This document shows positions 1 through 7,002 of a DNA stretch of 46,079 nt, one piece after another. Every line of letters begins with the position of its first letter. Position 1 is the stretch's first letter. The stretch is from Paenibacillus aceris (GTDB lineage Bacteria > Bacillota > Bacilli > Paenibacillales > NBRC-103111): the NCBI RefSeq assembly GCF_017874035.1, contig NZ_JAGGKV010000037.1, positions 1 through 46,079 on the forward strand, in the 5' to 3' direction. The notes beneath the pieces are model-generated. The model was given only the letters and a program-made list of their open reading frames with translations. It had not been told where the DNA came from and ran no database searches. Both the position numbers and the translations under genes were made by a program.

Positions 1-95
1 TCAAGTTGAATCACGTTGGTGAGCCGTATGCCTTAGTAGGGCACGTGCGGTTCGATAAGGGGGGAGCCATGAGAGTGGTTCCCCTACTTTATTAT
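1..95 (+). mobile_element. 3' end of a group II intron (domains V and VI)
   Basis: Positions 21-53 fold as the 34-nt domain V hairpin of bacterial group II introns. The 5' strand begins GAGCCGTATG with the catalytic AGC triad, and the 3' strand reads GCACGTGCGGTTC with the usual two-base bulge. Positions 58-90 form a domain VI-like hairpin (GGGGGGAGCCA against TGGTTCCCC), with A86 a candidate branch-point adenosine. The intron end is probably between 92 and 95. Most of the element, including any reverse transcriptase, lies before the window, so intactness and class cannot be judged. Confidence 0.8.
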
Positions 96-183
96 TTCAA
101 CGGACAATCTTTAAATATTAAAATCGTCGAATATATCTTCTAAAGACAGCTTAGCTTATATTCATAGCGAGGGGGATGATAGC

Positions 184-786
184 TTGAGTGAACTAGCACA
201 CTCACAGTTGCCGAAGAGCACTGTTAGAAGTATGCGCTTGTTTGCTGTATTGTCCATCATTGGTGGGGGGTTGCACGTTTTGCAGCCGATTTGGAATCGC
301 TATTTGAATTATCAAACTCTGAGATTTGACGTCATTAGTGGCTCAACGGATTTAATTTCCGCTATCATGGTGCTGTTGGGAGCTATAGCTTTCTTTATCT
401 ATCAGCAGCATGCCAAAAGTGTGAATCAGTTAATCAGCTACATTCTTCTATTTATCGGAATGTCTCTTTATATCAGCATGAAAACAATTCAAACCTTTGT
501 GGTTCCAATGCTCAAATATAATGCTCCTAATTTAGCGGATTCACCGCCTTCGCCTGCGAGTGAAGGTATGATGATTATGTTCATGGCGTTTGCAATCAGT
601 TGGGTGTATTTCGGCATTAGTTCGATGATTGCCAGGAATTTACCGCTTGTGGGTTCGATCTTGGTGACCGTGGCTCCATTTATTGATTTTATTCCTATGG
701 GTAATTCTCCAATTGAAGGGCCGCAAGTGTGGGGAGTTGGAGTCATTTGGTTAAGTCTAGCCGTATATAGACGTGTGAAAGTTTAA
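184..786 (+). CDS. hypothetical multi-pass membrane protein
   Basis: A 200-residue protein that I do not recognise. It starts at TTG 184, 7-8 bases after a GAGGGGG ribosome binding site. About six hydrophobic stretches are visible, near residues 19-36, 54-73, 83-102, 128-150, 154-171 and 184-196, and a short proline-rich extracellular or cytoplasmic loop (SPPSPASEG) lies near residues 119-127. No catalytic motif or lipobox is seen. It is monocistronic: the intron end lies upstream and an intrinsic terminator follows. The intron could have inserted in the promoter-proximal region of this gene or in a gene further upstream. Integral membrane location is confident; function is unknown. Confidence 0.75.
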   Translation: MSELAHSQLPKSTVRSMRLFAVLSIIGGGLHVLQPIWNRYLNYQTLRFDVISGSTDLISAIMVLLGAIAFFIYQQHAKSVNQLISYILLFIGMSLYISMKTIQTFVVPMLKYNAPNLADSPPSPASEGMMIMFMAFAISWVYFGISSMIARNLPLVGSILVTVAPFIDFIPMGNSPIEGPQVWGVGVIWLSLAVYRRVKV

Positions 787-837
787 ACGCTGTTGAAAAA
801 GGGGTATTCCCTCTGGTTTGGAGACTGTTTAATTGAT

Positions 838-867
838 AAATAAGAGTCTTTACGGACTCTTATTTTT
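838..867 (+). terminator. intrinsic terminator after the membrane protein gene
   Basis: AAATAAGAGTC and GACTCTTATTT form an 11-bp stem around a short loop and run into a T tract. It closes the transcript of the gene at 184-786. Confidence 0.85.
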
Positions 868-933
868 GCTTTTCCCCATTAGTGAGGAAAATAGCAGTCC
901 CTAAGGGCTCCTATCTTCGCTCAGACGCACATT

Positions 934-1050
934 TCAGGCGATATCATCAATTTCGATGGCGATTCGATACGGCGGTCGGAGATAGGCGAATTTAATGAAG
1001 CGGGTATCATTCTGGCCTATAAAAGCTTCATATTCGTTTTCAAAGCTCAC
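934..1050 (-). pseudogene. 38-residue fragment of a DUF559-like (endonuclease-fold) gene
   Basis: A short reading frame starts at GTG 1050 behind a GGAGG ribosome binding site (about 1057-1062) and encodes 38 residues. The middle reads FAYLRPPYRIAIEID. This resembles the part of DUF559/Vsr-like proteins where a hydrophobic strand carries an acidic catalytic residue (RYRIAIEIDG-type), and the frame stops soon after it. The downstream part of the domain is absent, so I read this as a remnant of a longer gene cut off by deletion or frameshift. It lies directly past the terminator of the dehydrogenase-PilZ gene. The family assignment is a recollection of sequence style and is only moderately secure; a genuine small gene is possible. 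Confidence 0.45.
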
Positions 1051-1067
1051 CCCAATTTCCTCCAAAT

Positions 1068-1098
1068 AAAAAAACGCCTCTCCCCGAGGGGAAAGACG
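1068..1098 (-). terminator. intrinsic terminator of the dehydrogenase-PilZ gene
   Basis: Read on the minus strand, CGTCTTTCCCC pairs with GGGGAGAGGCG (11 bp including G-T pairs) and is followed by seven T residues. It lies 37 bp beyond the stop of the gene at 1135-2421. Confidence 0.85.
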
Positions 1099-1134
1099 GT
1101 GTTCTTCAAGCAATCTCGCTGCTAGTATAAACCA

Positions 1135-2421
1135 CTAAACCACATTCTCAATATGCTCATCAATATATTTCTCCAGCTTAATTCGCACATAAGGCGGCAG
1201 GCCGGACAGCATGCAGCCATACCGGAACTGGCGGCCATCGGACTCGATCCGAATTACGCGGGCGGTGATAGGCGGGAGCTCTGCTTCCTGCGGGAAGTGG
1301 ATGACGATAAACATATCCGGTGCAAGCGGTGCTTCGGTTGTAATTTGCAGTCCGCTCTCCGATAGGTCGAAGAGGGTACCGTCGATGTTTTGGCCGGAGA
1401 AGGAGCCTTCCTGCTCCCATTGATAGATGGACAGTTTCAAGTTAATGTCCAGCTTCACGCGCGTATTGCGGCGGCGTTCACGACCGGAGAGCGGCGACGC
1501 CGGCTTCTCTTCAACTGCCTCAGCAGGCTCGTTAGGTTTAGCGACTTGCTGTCCCATCCAGTCCTCGTAGCACTGAATGACGGAGCTCATATCCTCATCT
1601 CCGAGGCCTTTGCTTAGTCCCATCTGGAATAAGCTTGCTGTTGTTTGCAGCAGCGGAGTCGGCAATTTGAACTCGCTGGCTAGCCCCTGAGCGATTAAGA
1701 GATCCTTGAGCATTAGCTTCAAGGAGAATTGGTTGCTGAAATCGCGATTCAATATTTTATCGCCTTTGAGGTCGACCATTTTGCTGTTTGCGCCGCCGGA
1801 ACGGACGATTTCTAGAAATTGAGCAAGGTTAACTCCTGCTTTGGATGCGATGGATAAGCCTTCGGCAAGGCCGACCAGGTTAATGCCGACCATGGTATTA
1901 TGGGCAAGCTTGGCATAGGAACCGGAACCGGAGGGTCCGAGGTAAAGCGCTTTGCGGCCCAGCGCGAGGAACAGCTGCTCTTGTTCTTTGAACACTTCCT
2001 GGCTTCCGCCGACCATGAACGTAAGCGAGCCTTCTTCGGCATGAGGTTTACTGCCCGTAACGGGCGCGTCGAGGAAGTCGACGAAATGGGACGCGAGCTC
2101 CTCAGCCAGCTTTTGGCTTGTTTGGGGAGACACAGTGCTGGAATCAATTATCGTAAGAGCCGGATGTAGACCGCTGAGAATGCCTTGTTCGCTGTAAAAT
2201 ACATCTAACAAAGCGGCATCATTGCTAAGCATGGTGAAAAGTACATCCGAATGGCGGGCAACCTCGGCAGGTGTTGAAGTAACCTCTGCGCCAAGACGAG
2301 CGAGCTCGTCCGCTTTTTCAGCAGTACGATTATAAACAGTCACCATAAAACCTTTTTGAATAAGGTTAGCAGCCATGGGTTTACCCATTGTGCCAAGTCC
2401 GATAAAGCCGATACGTTTCAT
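1135..2421 (-). CDS. NAD(P)-binding beta-hydroxyacid dehydrogenase fused to a C-terminal PilZ domain
   Basis: The 428-residue product has two parts. Residues 1-290 form a 3-hydroxyisobutyrate/tartronate-semialdehyde reductase-type dehydrogenase: a Rossmann motif GFIGLGTMGKPMA at the N terminus, the substrate-loop DAPVTGSKPHAEEGSLTFMVGG near 117-138, and the catalytic-lysine helix GSYAKLAHNTMVG near 166-178. After a Pro/Glu/Ala linker, residues about 315-425 form a PilZ domain with the c-di-GMP motif RERRRNTR and the later DLSESGLQI motif. The start is ATG 2421, 8 bases after AGAGGTGA; the ATG two codons earlier is too close to that site. Known families suggest a soluble oxidoreductase whose activity or localisation responds to c-di-GMP. 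That coupling is inferred from the fusion only. It has its own terminator and lies divergent from pgi. Confidence 0.88.
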   Translation of the reverse strand: MKRIGFIGLGTMGKPMAANLIQKGFMVTVYNRTAEKADELARLGAEVTSTPAEVARHSDVLFTMLSNDAALLDVFYSEQGILSGLHPALTIIDSSTVSPQTSQKLAEELASHFVDFLDAPVTGSKPHAEEGSLTFMVGGSQEVFKEQEQLFLALGRKALYLGPSGSGSYAKLAHNTMVGINLVGLAEGLSIASKAGVNLAQFLEIVRSGGANSKMVDLKGDKILNRDFSNQFSLKLMLKDLLIAQGLASEFKLPTPLLQTTASLFQMGLSKGLGDEDMSSVIQCYEDWMGQQVAKPNEPAEAVEEKPASPLSGRERRRNTRVKLDINLKLSIYQWEQEGSFSGQNIDGTLFDLSESGLQITTEAPLAPDMFIVIHFPQEAELPPITARVIRIESDGRQFRYGCMLSGLPPYVRIKLEKYIDEHIENVV

Positions 2422-2482
2422 GATCATTCACCTCTGGATTCATTTTATCATGGGAAATCTAACCTGTGAATGGCTTCTTTAC

Positions 2483-2511
2483 TTGCTTTTGTACAAGCAA
2501 ATAAGTATGCT
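2483..2511 (+). promoter_or_regulatory. candidate sigma-A promoter with inverted repeat upstream of pgi
   Basis: TTGCTT (2483-2488) and TATGCT (2506-2511) are 17 bp apart. The -35 box is also the left arm of TTGCTT-N6-AAGCAA, so a dimeric regulator could bind across it. The match to consensus is moderate. Confidence 0.4.
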
Positions 2512-2547
2512 AGGAAAAGGAAAAATATAGAGATGGAGGCGAGCATA

Positions 2548-3903
2548 TTGAGCTCTAAGCTACAATTTGACTACAGTAAGGCGTTATCCTTTTTATCCCA
2601 ACATGAGGTTGATTATTTGTCTGCACAGGTAGAACTGGCGCATGAACAACTGCACAACAAAACAGGTGCGGGCGCTGATTATTTAGGATGGGTGGATCTG
2701 CCTGAGAAGTATGACCGCGAGGAGTTTGCTCGCATTCAAGCTGCTGCTAAACAAATTGGGTCCGACTCCGAAGCGCTTGTTGTCATCGGGATTGGTGGTT
2801 CTTATTTGGGAGCGCGCGCTGCGCTTGAAATGCTTTCTCATTCGTTCTATAACATTTTGCCTAAAGATAAAAGAAAAACTCCTGAGATTTACTTCGTTGG
2901 AAATAACATCTCCTCTACATATGTGACACACCTTCTTCAACTTTTGGAAGGCAAGGACTTCTCCGTTAACGTTATTTCGAAATCCGGTACGACAACAGAA
3001 CCGGCGATTGCTTTCCGTATTTTCCGTGAACTTTTGGAGAAGAAATATGGAAAGGAAGCTGCTCGCAAACGTATCTACGCTACAACGGATCAAGCGAGAG
3101 GCGCTTTGAAAACACTGGCTAATGAAGAGGGCTACGAATCTTTTGTTATCCCGGATGATGTAGGGGGACGTTATTCCGTCCTGACTGCTGTTGGCTTGCT
3201 GCCAATCGCGACAGCCGGTATTGACGTAGAAGCAATCATGAAAGGTGCTGCGGATGCTCAGCGCGAGTACGCGAATCCGAAGCTTAGCGAGAACCAAGCG
3301 TATCAGTACGCTGCTGTTCGTAACGCGCTTTACCGCAAAGGCAAGACGATTGAAATTCTCGTCAACTACGAGCCGTCCTTGCACTTCGTTTCGGAATGGT
3401 GGAAGCAATTGTTCGGCGAAAGCGAAGGGAAAGACTACAAAGGTATCTACCCGGCTTCTGTAGACTTCTCTACAGATCTTCACTCCATGGGCCAATTCGT
3501 TCAAGACGGCAACCGCATTTTGTTTGAAACCGTGATTCAAGTTGACCAAGTGGCTGATCATATTACGATCGGTACAGATGCTGACGATTTGGACGGCCTC
3601 AACTTCCTAAGCGGAAAAACGATGGATTTCGTGAACAAAAAGGCATTCCAAGGCACAATGCTTGCTCACACGGACGGACACGTACCGAACCTGATCGTCA
3701 CACTTCCGGATATGACACCTTACTCCTTCGGGTATATGGTATATTTCTTCGAAAAAGCATGCGGCATCAGCGGTTACCTAATGGGTGTGAATCCTTTTGA
3801 CCAACCAGGCGTTGAAGCTTATAAAAAGAATATGTTTGCGCTCTTGGGCAAACCGGGTTATGAGAAAGAAAAAGCGGAGCTGGAAGCTCGCTTGCAACAG
3901 TAA
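2548..3903 (+). CDS. pgi: glucose-6-phosphate isomerase
   Basis: Interconverts glucose 6-phosphate and fructose 6-phosphate in cytoplasmic glycolysis and gluconeogenesis. The reading frame is open from 2470, but the best start is TTG 2548. It is preceded at the right distance by GGAGG (2535-2539) and gives 451 residues beginning MSSKLQFDYSK, matching B. subtilis Pgi (about 450 aa, FDYSKAL start). Visible landmarks are the sugar-phosphate loop VISKSGTTTEPAIAFRIFR, the SIS-type GIGGSYLGARAALE, GESEGKDYKG near the catalytic glutamate, TMLAHTDGHVPN, and the C-terminal NPFDQPGVEAYKKNMFALLG with the conserved lysine. It appears monocistronic: a promoter candidate lies upstream and a terminator follows. 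Confidence 0.97.
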   Translation: MSSKLQFDYSKALSFLSQHEVDYLSAQVELAHEQLHNKTGAGADYLGWVDLPEKYDREEFARIQAAAKQIGSDSEALVVIGIGGSYLGARAALEMLSHSFYNILPKDKRKTPEIYFVGNNISSTYVTHLLQLLEGKDFSVNVISKSGTTTEPAIAFRIFRELLEKKYGKEAARKRIYATTDQARGALKTLANEEGYESFVIPDDVGGRYSVLTAVGLLPIATAGIDVEAIMKGAADAQREYANPKLSENQAYQYAAVRNALYRKGKTIEILVNYEPSLHFVSEWWKQLFGESEGKDYKGIYPASVDFSTDLHSMGQFVQDGNRILFETVIQVDQVADHITIGTDADDLDGLNFLSGKTMDFVNKKAFQGTMLAHTDGHVPNLIVTLPDMTPYSFGYMVYFFEKACGISGYLMGVNPFDQPGVEAYKKNMFALLGKPGYEKEKAELEARLQQ

Positions 3904-3916
3904 TTCAAGTAGGTAA

Positions 3917-3954
3917 GAAAAAAACGATCAATCCTATTGGATAGGTCGTTTTTT
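3917..3954 (+). terminator. intrinsic terminator of pgi
   Basis: An A-rich arm AAAAAACGA(T/C)C pairs with GGTCGTTTTTT around an internal ATCCTATTGGAT hairpin, and a T run follows. It starts 14 bp after the pgi stop. Confidence 0.8.
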
Positions 3955-4070
3955 CTATCGTAAAATTTCCATTATTTATGTGGTAAATTTTCTTTCTATA
4001 TTGTCGAAGTCAAAAGATGTGTGTAGAATGTAATGAAACAGTTGTTTCCTTCTACCAAGAAAGGTCGGCT

Positions 4071-4712
4071 ATGCTAGCACATTTCAAAACTATCCAATCG
4101 TACGGATCGTCGGAAATCATCATCAAGAAGTCGCGTTTCATCGGTCATGCCAAGCCCGTGGAGTCAGAAGAAGAAGCTACCCAATTTATTGAAGCGATCA
4201 AGAAGGAACACAAAACGGCTACACATAATTGCAGCGCTTATGTCATCGGAGACAGGGACCAGATTCAGAAGCAGTCTGACGACGGAGAACCTAGCGGCAC
4301 GGCAGGTAAGCCGATTCTGGAAGTGATTAAGCATCAAGGGCTCAAGAATATCGCGGTCGTCGTAACCCGTTATTTCGGCGGCATCATGCTCGGCGCGGGC
4401 GGACTCATTCGGGCATACACGGATGGAGCCGTGGTGGGCATTGAAGCTGCACAACCCATTTACAAAGTGAATCATCAGAAAGTGATGATTGAGGTTGATT
4501 ATACGTGGTATGGCAAGATTGAGAACGAGCTGAGAAATCAGGGAATGCTTCTTGGGGATATTGATTTTACCGATAAGGTAACGGTAACTTGCTATCCTCT
4601 GGCAGCGGCGGCTGATGCATTTATCAACTGGGCTACAGATATTACTCAAGGTCAAGGTATTATTATCACTGGAGAAAACGAATACATCGTTCACAAGAAC
4701 CTGCCCGGATAG
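4071..4712 (+). CDS. yvyE: YigZ/IMPACT-family protein (YvyE-like)
   Basis: A 213-residue member of the UPF0029/IMPACT family, closely resembling B. subtilis YvyE in length and motifs. The N-terminal domain carries ATHNCSAYVIG, the QSDDGEPSGTAGKPILEV signature and VVTRYFGGIMLGAGGLIRAY. The C-terminal half (from about residue 140) is a DUF1949-type ferredoxin-like domain beginning DYTWYGKIENELR. ATG 4071 is preferred to the open frame from 4017 because it follows an AGAAAGG site and matches the start of family members. The biochemical role in bacteria is not settled; eukaryotic IMPACT binds the translation regulator Gcn1. A 9-bp hairpin (about 4697-4720, GAACCTGCC/GGCAGGTTC) overlaps the stop codon but lacks a T tract. 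Confidence 0.9.
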   Translation: MLAHFKTIQSYGSSEIIIKKSRFIGHAKPVESEEEATQFIEAIKKEHKTATHNCSAYVIGDRDQIQKQSDDGEPSGTAGKPILEVIKHQGLKNIAVVVTRYFGGIMLGAGGLIRAYTDGAVVGIEAAQPIYKVNHQKVMIEVDYTWYGKIENELRNQGMLLGDIDFTDKVTVTCYPLAAAADAFINWATDITQGQGIIITGENEYIVHKNLPG

Positions 4713-4765
4713 GCAGGTTCGAGACTAGACAAAATTAAATAGGCTAAGGATGCGGAGGGATAGGA

Positions 4766-5422
4766 ATGGCTAGGAAAGCAGTCGCACAAGAGCTTAGCAG
4801 AGAACGAATACTTACCGAGGCGCGGGATTTATTCGCTACTTTTGGCTATCGTGCTTTAACGATGCGCAGCATCGCAAAAGCAATGGGGTACAGTCATGGG
4901 GCGTTATATTATCATTTTACGGAAAAAGCGGAACTATTTTACGCGTTAATTAAAGACGATTTTTCTATGTTGATGCAGCGTCAACGGGAAATGATCGTTC
5001 GTGAACATGGATTTAGTGTGAATTTGCTTCAAAAGTTAATGATGGAGTTCGTCTGGTTTGGCCTAACCAATCCGAATCATTATGAAATGATGTTCATGAT
5101 GAATGAACCTGAACTGCAGCAGTATTCCCGTACCGAACAAGCGCAATGCCTCGAAATGTTTTCGATCGTCGTTCGTCAGGTTGTGACGGACCAACCTGGG
5201 TTCGAAAGCAGAAAGTTTACGCTTCCTTGGAATCTATTTATGTCTTTACACGGCCTCATATCGTATTGCATCCAGTTTAAACTATCTTATGAAGAAGCCC
5301 GGAAGCTGGCGGATGAGCATATTCGTCTCATCTGTGTAAGCTTGGACTTAGATTCTTATCAGCAGCAGCGTCCAATTGTCAAAATGGTCAGTCCGCATTT
5401 ACCGATCACGAATGTCATATAA
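4766..5422 (+). CDS. TetR/AcrR-family transcriptional regulator
   Basis: A 218-residue DNA-binding repressor-type protein. The TetR_N domain spans about residues 10-58, with the recognition helices in TMRSIAKAMGYSHGALYYHFTEKAELFYALI, a textbook arrangement. The remaining residues 70-210 form the helical ligand-binding and dimerisation domain, which carries no motif that names the effector. The start is ATG 4766 after GCGGAGGGATAGG. It lies 53 bp after the YvyE gene and has no adjacent transporter or enzyme, so its target cannot be inferred from context; autoregulation or a distant target is possible. The last codon abuts a stretch without a clear terminator until the small gene at 5549. Confidence 0.92.
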   Translation: MARKAVAQELSRERILTEARDLFATFGYRALTMRSIAKAMGYSHGALYYHFTEKAELFYALIKDDFSMLMQRQREMIVREHGFSVNLLQKLMMEFVWFGLTNPNHYEMMFMMNEPELQQYSRTEQAQCLEMFSIVVRQVVTDQPGFESRKFTLPWNLFMSLHGLISYCIQFKLSYEEARKLADEHIRLICVSLDLDSYQQQRPIVKMVSPHLPITNVI

Positions 5423-5548
5423 ATGATTAAGGAAGAGAGACGAAGGTCTTTCTTCTTTTTTTGCCGAGTAGGAAGCTTGCATTTTACATTAGCCCCCATC
5501 TGCATTAATATAGGGACAAGAACAGCTGGGGAGGATGAGGGGATTACA

Positions 5549-5773
5549 ATGGATTTGAACACTTGGTCGGAAGAAAATGTGGAATTTATGTTTGAAGAAA
5601 TAAAGAAGAAGCTGCGCATGGCGACGGGAGGCTCCATTAAGGCCTCGAATGTGAAGGAAGATGTGTATGAGGATCTGAAGGATTTGTACGACATGGTCGC
5701 AAGTAAAGATAGATTCAGCATCAGCGAGATCGATGCTATTACGACTGAACTTGGAAAAATTCGCAAGGGCTAA
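5549..5773 (+). CDS. UPF0435/DUF1128-family small protein (YfkK-like)
   Basis: A 74-residue acidic, helical protein starting at ATG 5549 behind GATGAGGGG. The sequence has an N-terminal amphipathic helix (EENVEFMFEEIKKKLRMA), a middle KEDVYEDLKDLYDMV and a C-terminal SISEIDAITTELGKIRKG. It matches the layout of B. subtilis YfkK (about 71 aa, UPF0435). Function is unknown in the family. The open frame extends further upstream to 5423, but that part overlaps the end of the TetR gene and lacks a ribosome binding site. A terminator follows within 20 bp. Confidence 0.8.
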   Translation: MDLNTWSEENVEFMFEEIKKKLRMATGGSIKASNVKEDVYEDLKDLYDMVASKDRFSISEIDAITTELGKIRKG

Positions 5774-5788
5774 GCACGTTATTGATAG

Positions 5789-5837
5789 AAATGCCGTTTT
5801 TCTAGCCGTATGGCCTGAAAAGTGGCATTTTTTTATA
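5789..5837 (+). terminator. intrinsic terminator after the YfkK-like gene
   Basis: AAATGCC...TTTTTCTAGCC pairs with GGCCTGAAAA...GGCATTT in an interrupted long stem, and seven T residues follow. Confidence 0.8.
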
Positions 5838-5881
5838 GACATACGACTATTTTTACGGAGGGGTGGACAGCTATCCAAGCG

Positions 5882-5932
5882 ATGTTACCTACACAGGAGT
5901 ACACTGTAGAGCAATGTATCCCTGGTGGCTAA
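5882..5932 (+). CDS. possible 16-residue peptide ORF upstream of the Gly/Phe-rich protein
   Basis: ATG 5882 opens a 16-codon frame (MLPTQEYTVEQCIPGG) whose TAA sits directly before the strong AAAGGAGGTGG of the next gene. The only upstream Shine-Dalgarno-like run, GGAGGGG at 5857-5863, is about 18 bases away, which is too far for normal use. I list it because the stop-to-RBS arrangement is typical of translationally coupled leader ORFs. It could equally be untranslated leader. Confidence 0.2.
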   Translation: MLPTQEYTVEQCIPGG

Positions 5933-5948
5933 AAGGAGGTGGACGTTC

Positions 5949-6269
5949 GTGGCATCCCAAATTCGTAAAGAAGACGTTCGTCAATTGGTTGGTAAACAAA
6001 TTGTGGCTCTTAAGAAAGATGGAACAAGCGTATCCGGTAAATTGGTGAGAATCAGCGGAAACACGTTGATCGTAGCTCCACAAAAAGGTAAAAAAGTTCA
6101 AGTCAAAGCGATTATCCCATTGGTACTGTTTGACCTGTTGGCAATTGGTACTACGCCTTTTGGATTCGGTGGAGGTTTTGGCCCTGGCTTCGGCTTCGGT
6201 GGTTTCGGCCCTGGCTTTGGTGGAGGCTTTGGCCCAGGCTTCGGCTTCGGTGGCCCAGGATTTTGGTAG
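5949..6269 (+). CDS. small protein with basic N-terminal domain and Gly/Phe-rich C-terminal repeats
   Basis: A 106-residue protein starting at GTG 5949, 5-6 bases after AAAGGAGGTGG. Residues 1-60 (IRKEDVRQLVGKQIVALKKDG, then SGKLVRISGNTLIVAP and KKVQVKAIIPL) have alternating strands that look like a small SH3/Sm-type beta-barrel. Residues about 70-106 are almost only Gly, Phe and Pro, built from repeats of the type GFGPGFGFGG. I do not recognise a named family. Because of its place just upstream of spore-coat germination genes, a coat or surface role is plausible but only inferred. A terminator makes it a separate transcript from the gerP-like genes. Confidence 0.8.
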   Translation: MASQIRKEDVRQLVGKQIVALKKDGTSVSGKLVRISGNTLIVAPQKGKKVQVKAIIPLVLFDLLAIGTTPFGFGGGFGPGFGFGGFGPGFGGGFGPGFGFGGPGFW

Positions 6270-6287
6270 TAATGGATAAAGTAAGAG

Positions 6288-6328
6288 GACTGTACCGATG
6301 GATTTCATTCGGTACAGTCTTTTTTTTG
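6288..6328 (+). terminator. intrinsic terminator of the Gly/Phe-rich gene
   Basis: GACTGTACCGA and TCGGTACAGTC (11 bp) around a loop of about 10 bases, followed by eight T residues. Confidence 0.92.
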
Positions 6329-6445
6329 TGTTGGCTCGACTGTGCAATGAGGGATCTATTTTTACACCAATCCGGGTACAGCTGAATAGGCTAGCATACA
6401 GGATTCATCCCATAGCCTTGTCAACCCATGATAGGAGTGAGCAGC

Positions 6446-6688
6446 ATGCCGAGTTCCATTGTTTTTAACATGATCAATATTAATAATCAGAATACAAATG
6501 CCACCATCGGGATCGGTGAGAATGCACAATCGAGTTGGGATTCGCACAGTAAAAATAATTACGGAACAGGGGAGTTCATCGGCAATTCGATATCGGCGAA
6601 TATCGTGAATTTAATCTTTGACAATGACTTCATCGATGCCCCTATTAATGATCAGGACTTTAAACCGGCAGTAACGAATCAAGTATAA
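6446..6688 (+). CDS. GerPA/GerPF-family spore germination protein (copy 1)
   Basis: An 80-residue protein with the GerPA/GerPF-family pattern: an N-terminal hydrophobic strand MPSSIVFNMININ, a Gly/Asn/Ser-rich centre (IGIGENAQSSWDSHSKNN, GTGEFIGNSIS) and an Asp-rich end (NDFIDAPINDQD). In Bacillus, GerP proteins sit in the spore coat and let small germinants pass to the inner-membrane receptors. The start is ATG 6446 after AGGAGTGAGC; the in-frame ATG 6428 has no ribosome binding site. A loose sigma-K/E-like element (AC 6379, CATACAGG 6396) lies 45-65 bp upstream. It is the first of two plus-strand gerP-type genes. Confidence 0.85.
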   Translation: MPSSIVFNMININNQNTNATIGIGENAQSSWDSHSKNNYGTGEFIGNSISANIVNLIFDNDFIDAPINDQDFKPAVTNQV

Positions 6689-6712
6689 AAGAAGTAAAAC
6701 GAGGTGAGTCAC

Positions 6713-6982
6713 ATGCAGAAAGCAGCTTTTCCGGCCCTTCCTCTGGACCCGCCGCTCATTCAATTTGACGCCATCCATGTGAATGCGATATCGGATGGTT
6801 CGGGTATTTTCATCGGTACGAATATGCAAGTGTACTGGGCGACAAGCAGCAAGTCGAATTCCGGTCTTGGCGAAGTAAGCGGCGAGAACAACTACGTGGT
6901 AAACAATTTCAACACGGTTCATGATAATGACATTATCGACGCGCCTTACACCAAAGGGGATCTCATTATTGGCCGTGTCTAA
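6713..6982 (+). CDS. GerPA/GerPF-family spore germination protein (copy 2)
   Basis: An 89-residue protein, 24 bp after copy 1 and surely co-transcribed. It starts at ATG 6713 following GAGGTG. After a short Pro-rich head (PALPLDPP) the family pattern is clear: IQFDAIHVNAISDGSGIFIGTN, then SSKSNSGLGEVSGENNYVVNN and the acidic DNDIIDAP. The shared SGENN and DNDIIDAP motifs link it to the other copies in this cluster. It ends 20 bp from the convergent minus-strand gerP-type gene, with no obvious terminator between them, so antisense overlap of the two transcripts is possible. Confidence 0.85.
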   Translation: MQKAAFPALPLDPPLIQFDAIHVNAISDGSGIFIGTNMQVYWATSSKSNSGLGEVSGENNYVVNNFNTVHDNDIIDAPYTKGDLIIGRV

Positions 6983-7002
6983 AAGGCGGCTTCCCGGCGG
7001 CC

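Noticed and set aside
881..930. Weak similarity to the dispersed repeat module (minus strand GGGACTGCTATTTTCC)
   Set aside because: Only a short match, without the second module at 51 bp or an inverted partner.
2683..3561. Long minus-strand open frame (292 codons) opposite pgi
   Set aside because: It lies wholly inside pgi, has no ribosome binding site and no family-like motifs.
4697..4720. Hairpin GAACCTGCC/GGCAGGTTC over the stop of the YvyE-like gene
   Set aside because: No T run follows, so it is not listed as a terminator. It might still slow transcription.
5863..6048. 61-codon frame starting at GTG 5863
   Set aside because: It overlaps the Gly/Phe-rich gene in another frame, its start is too close to the GGAGGGG, and the composition is not convincing.
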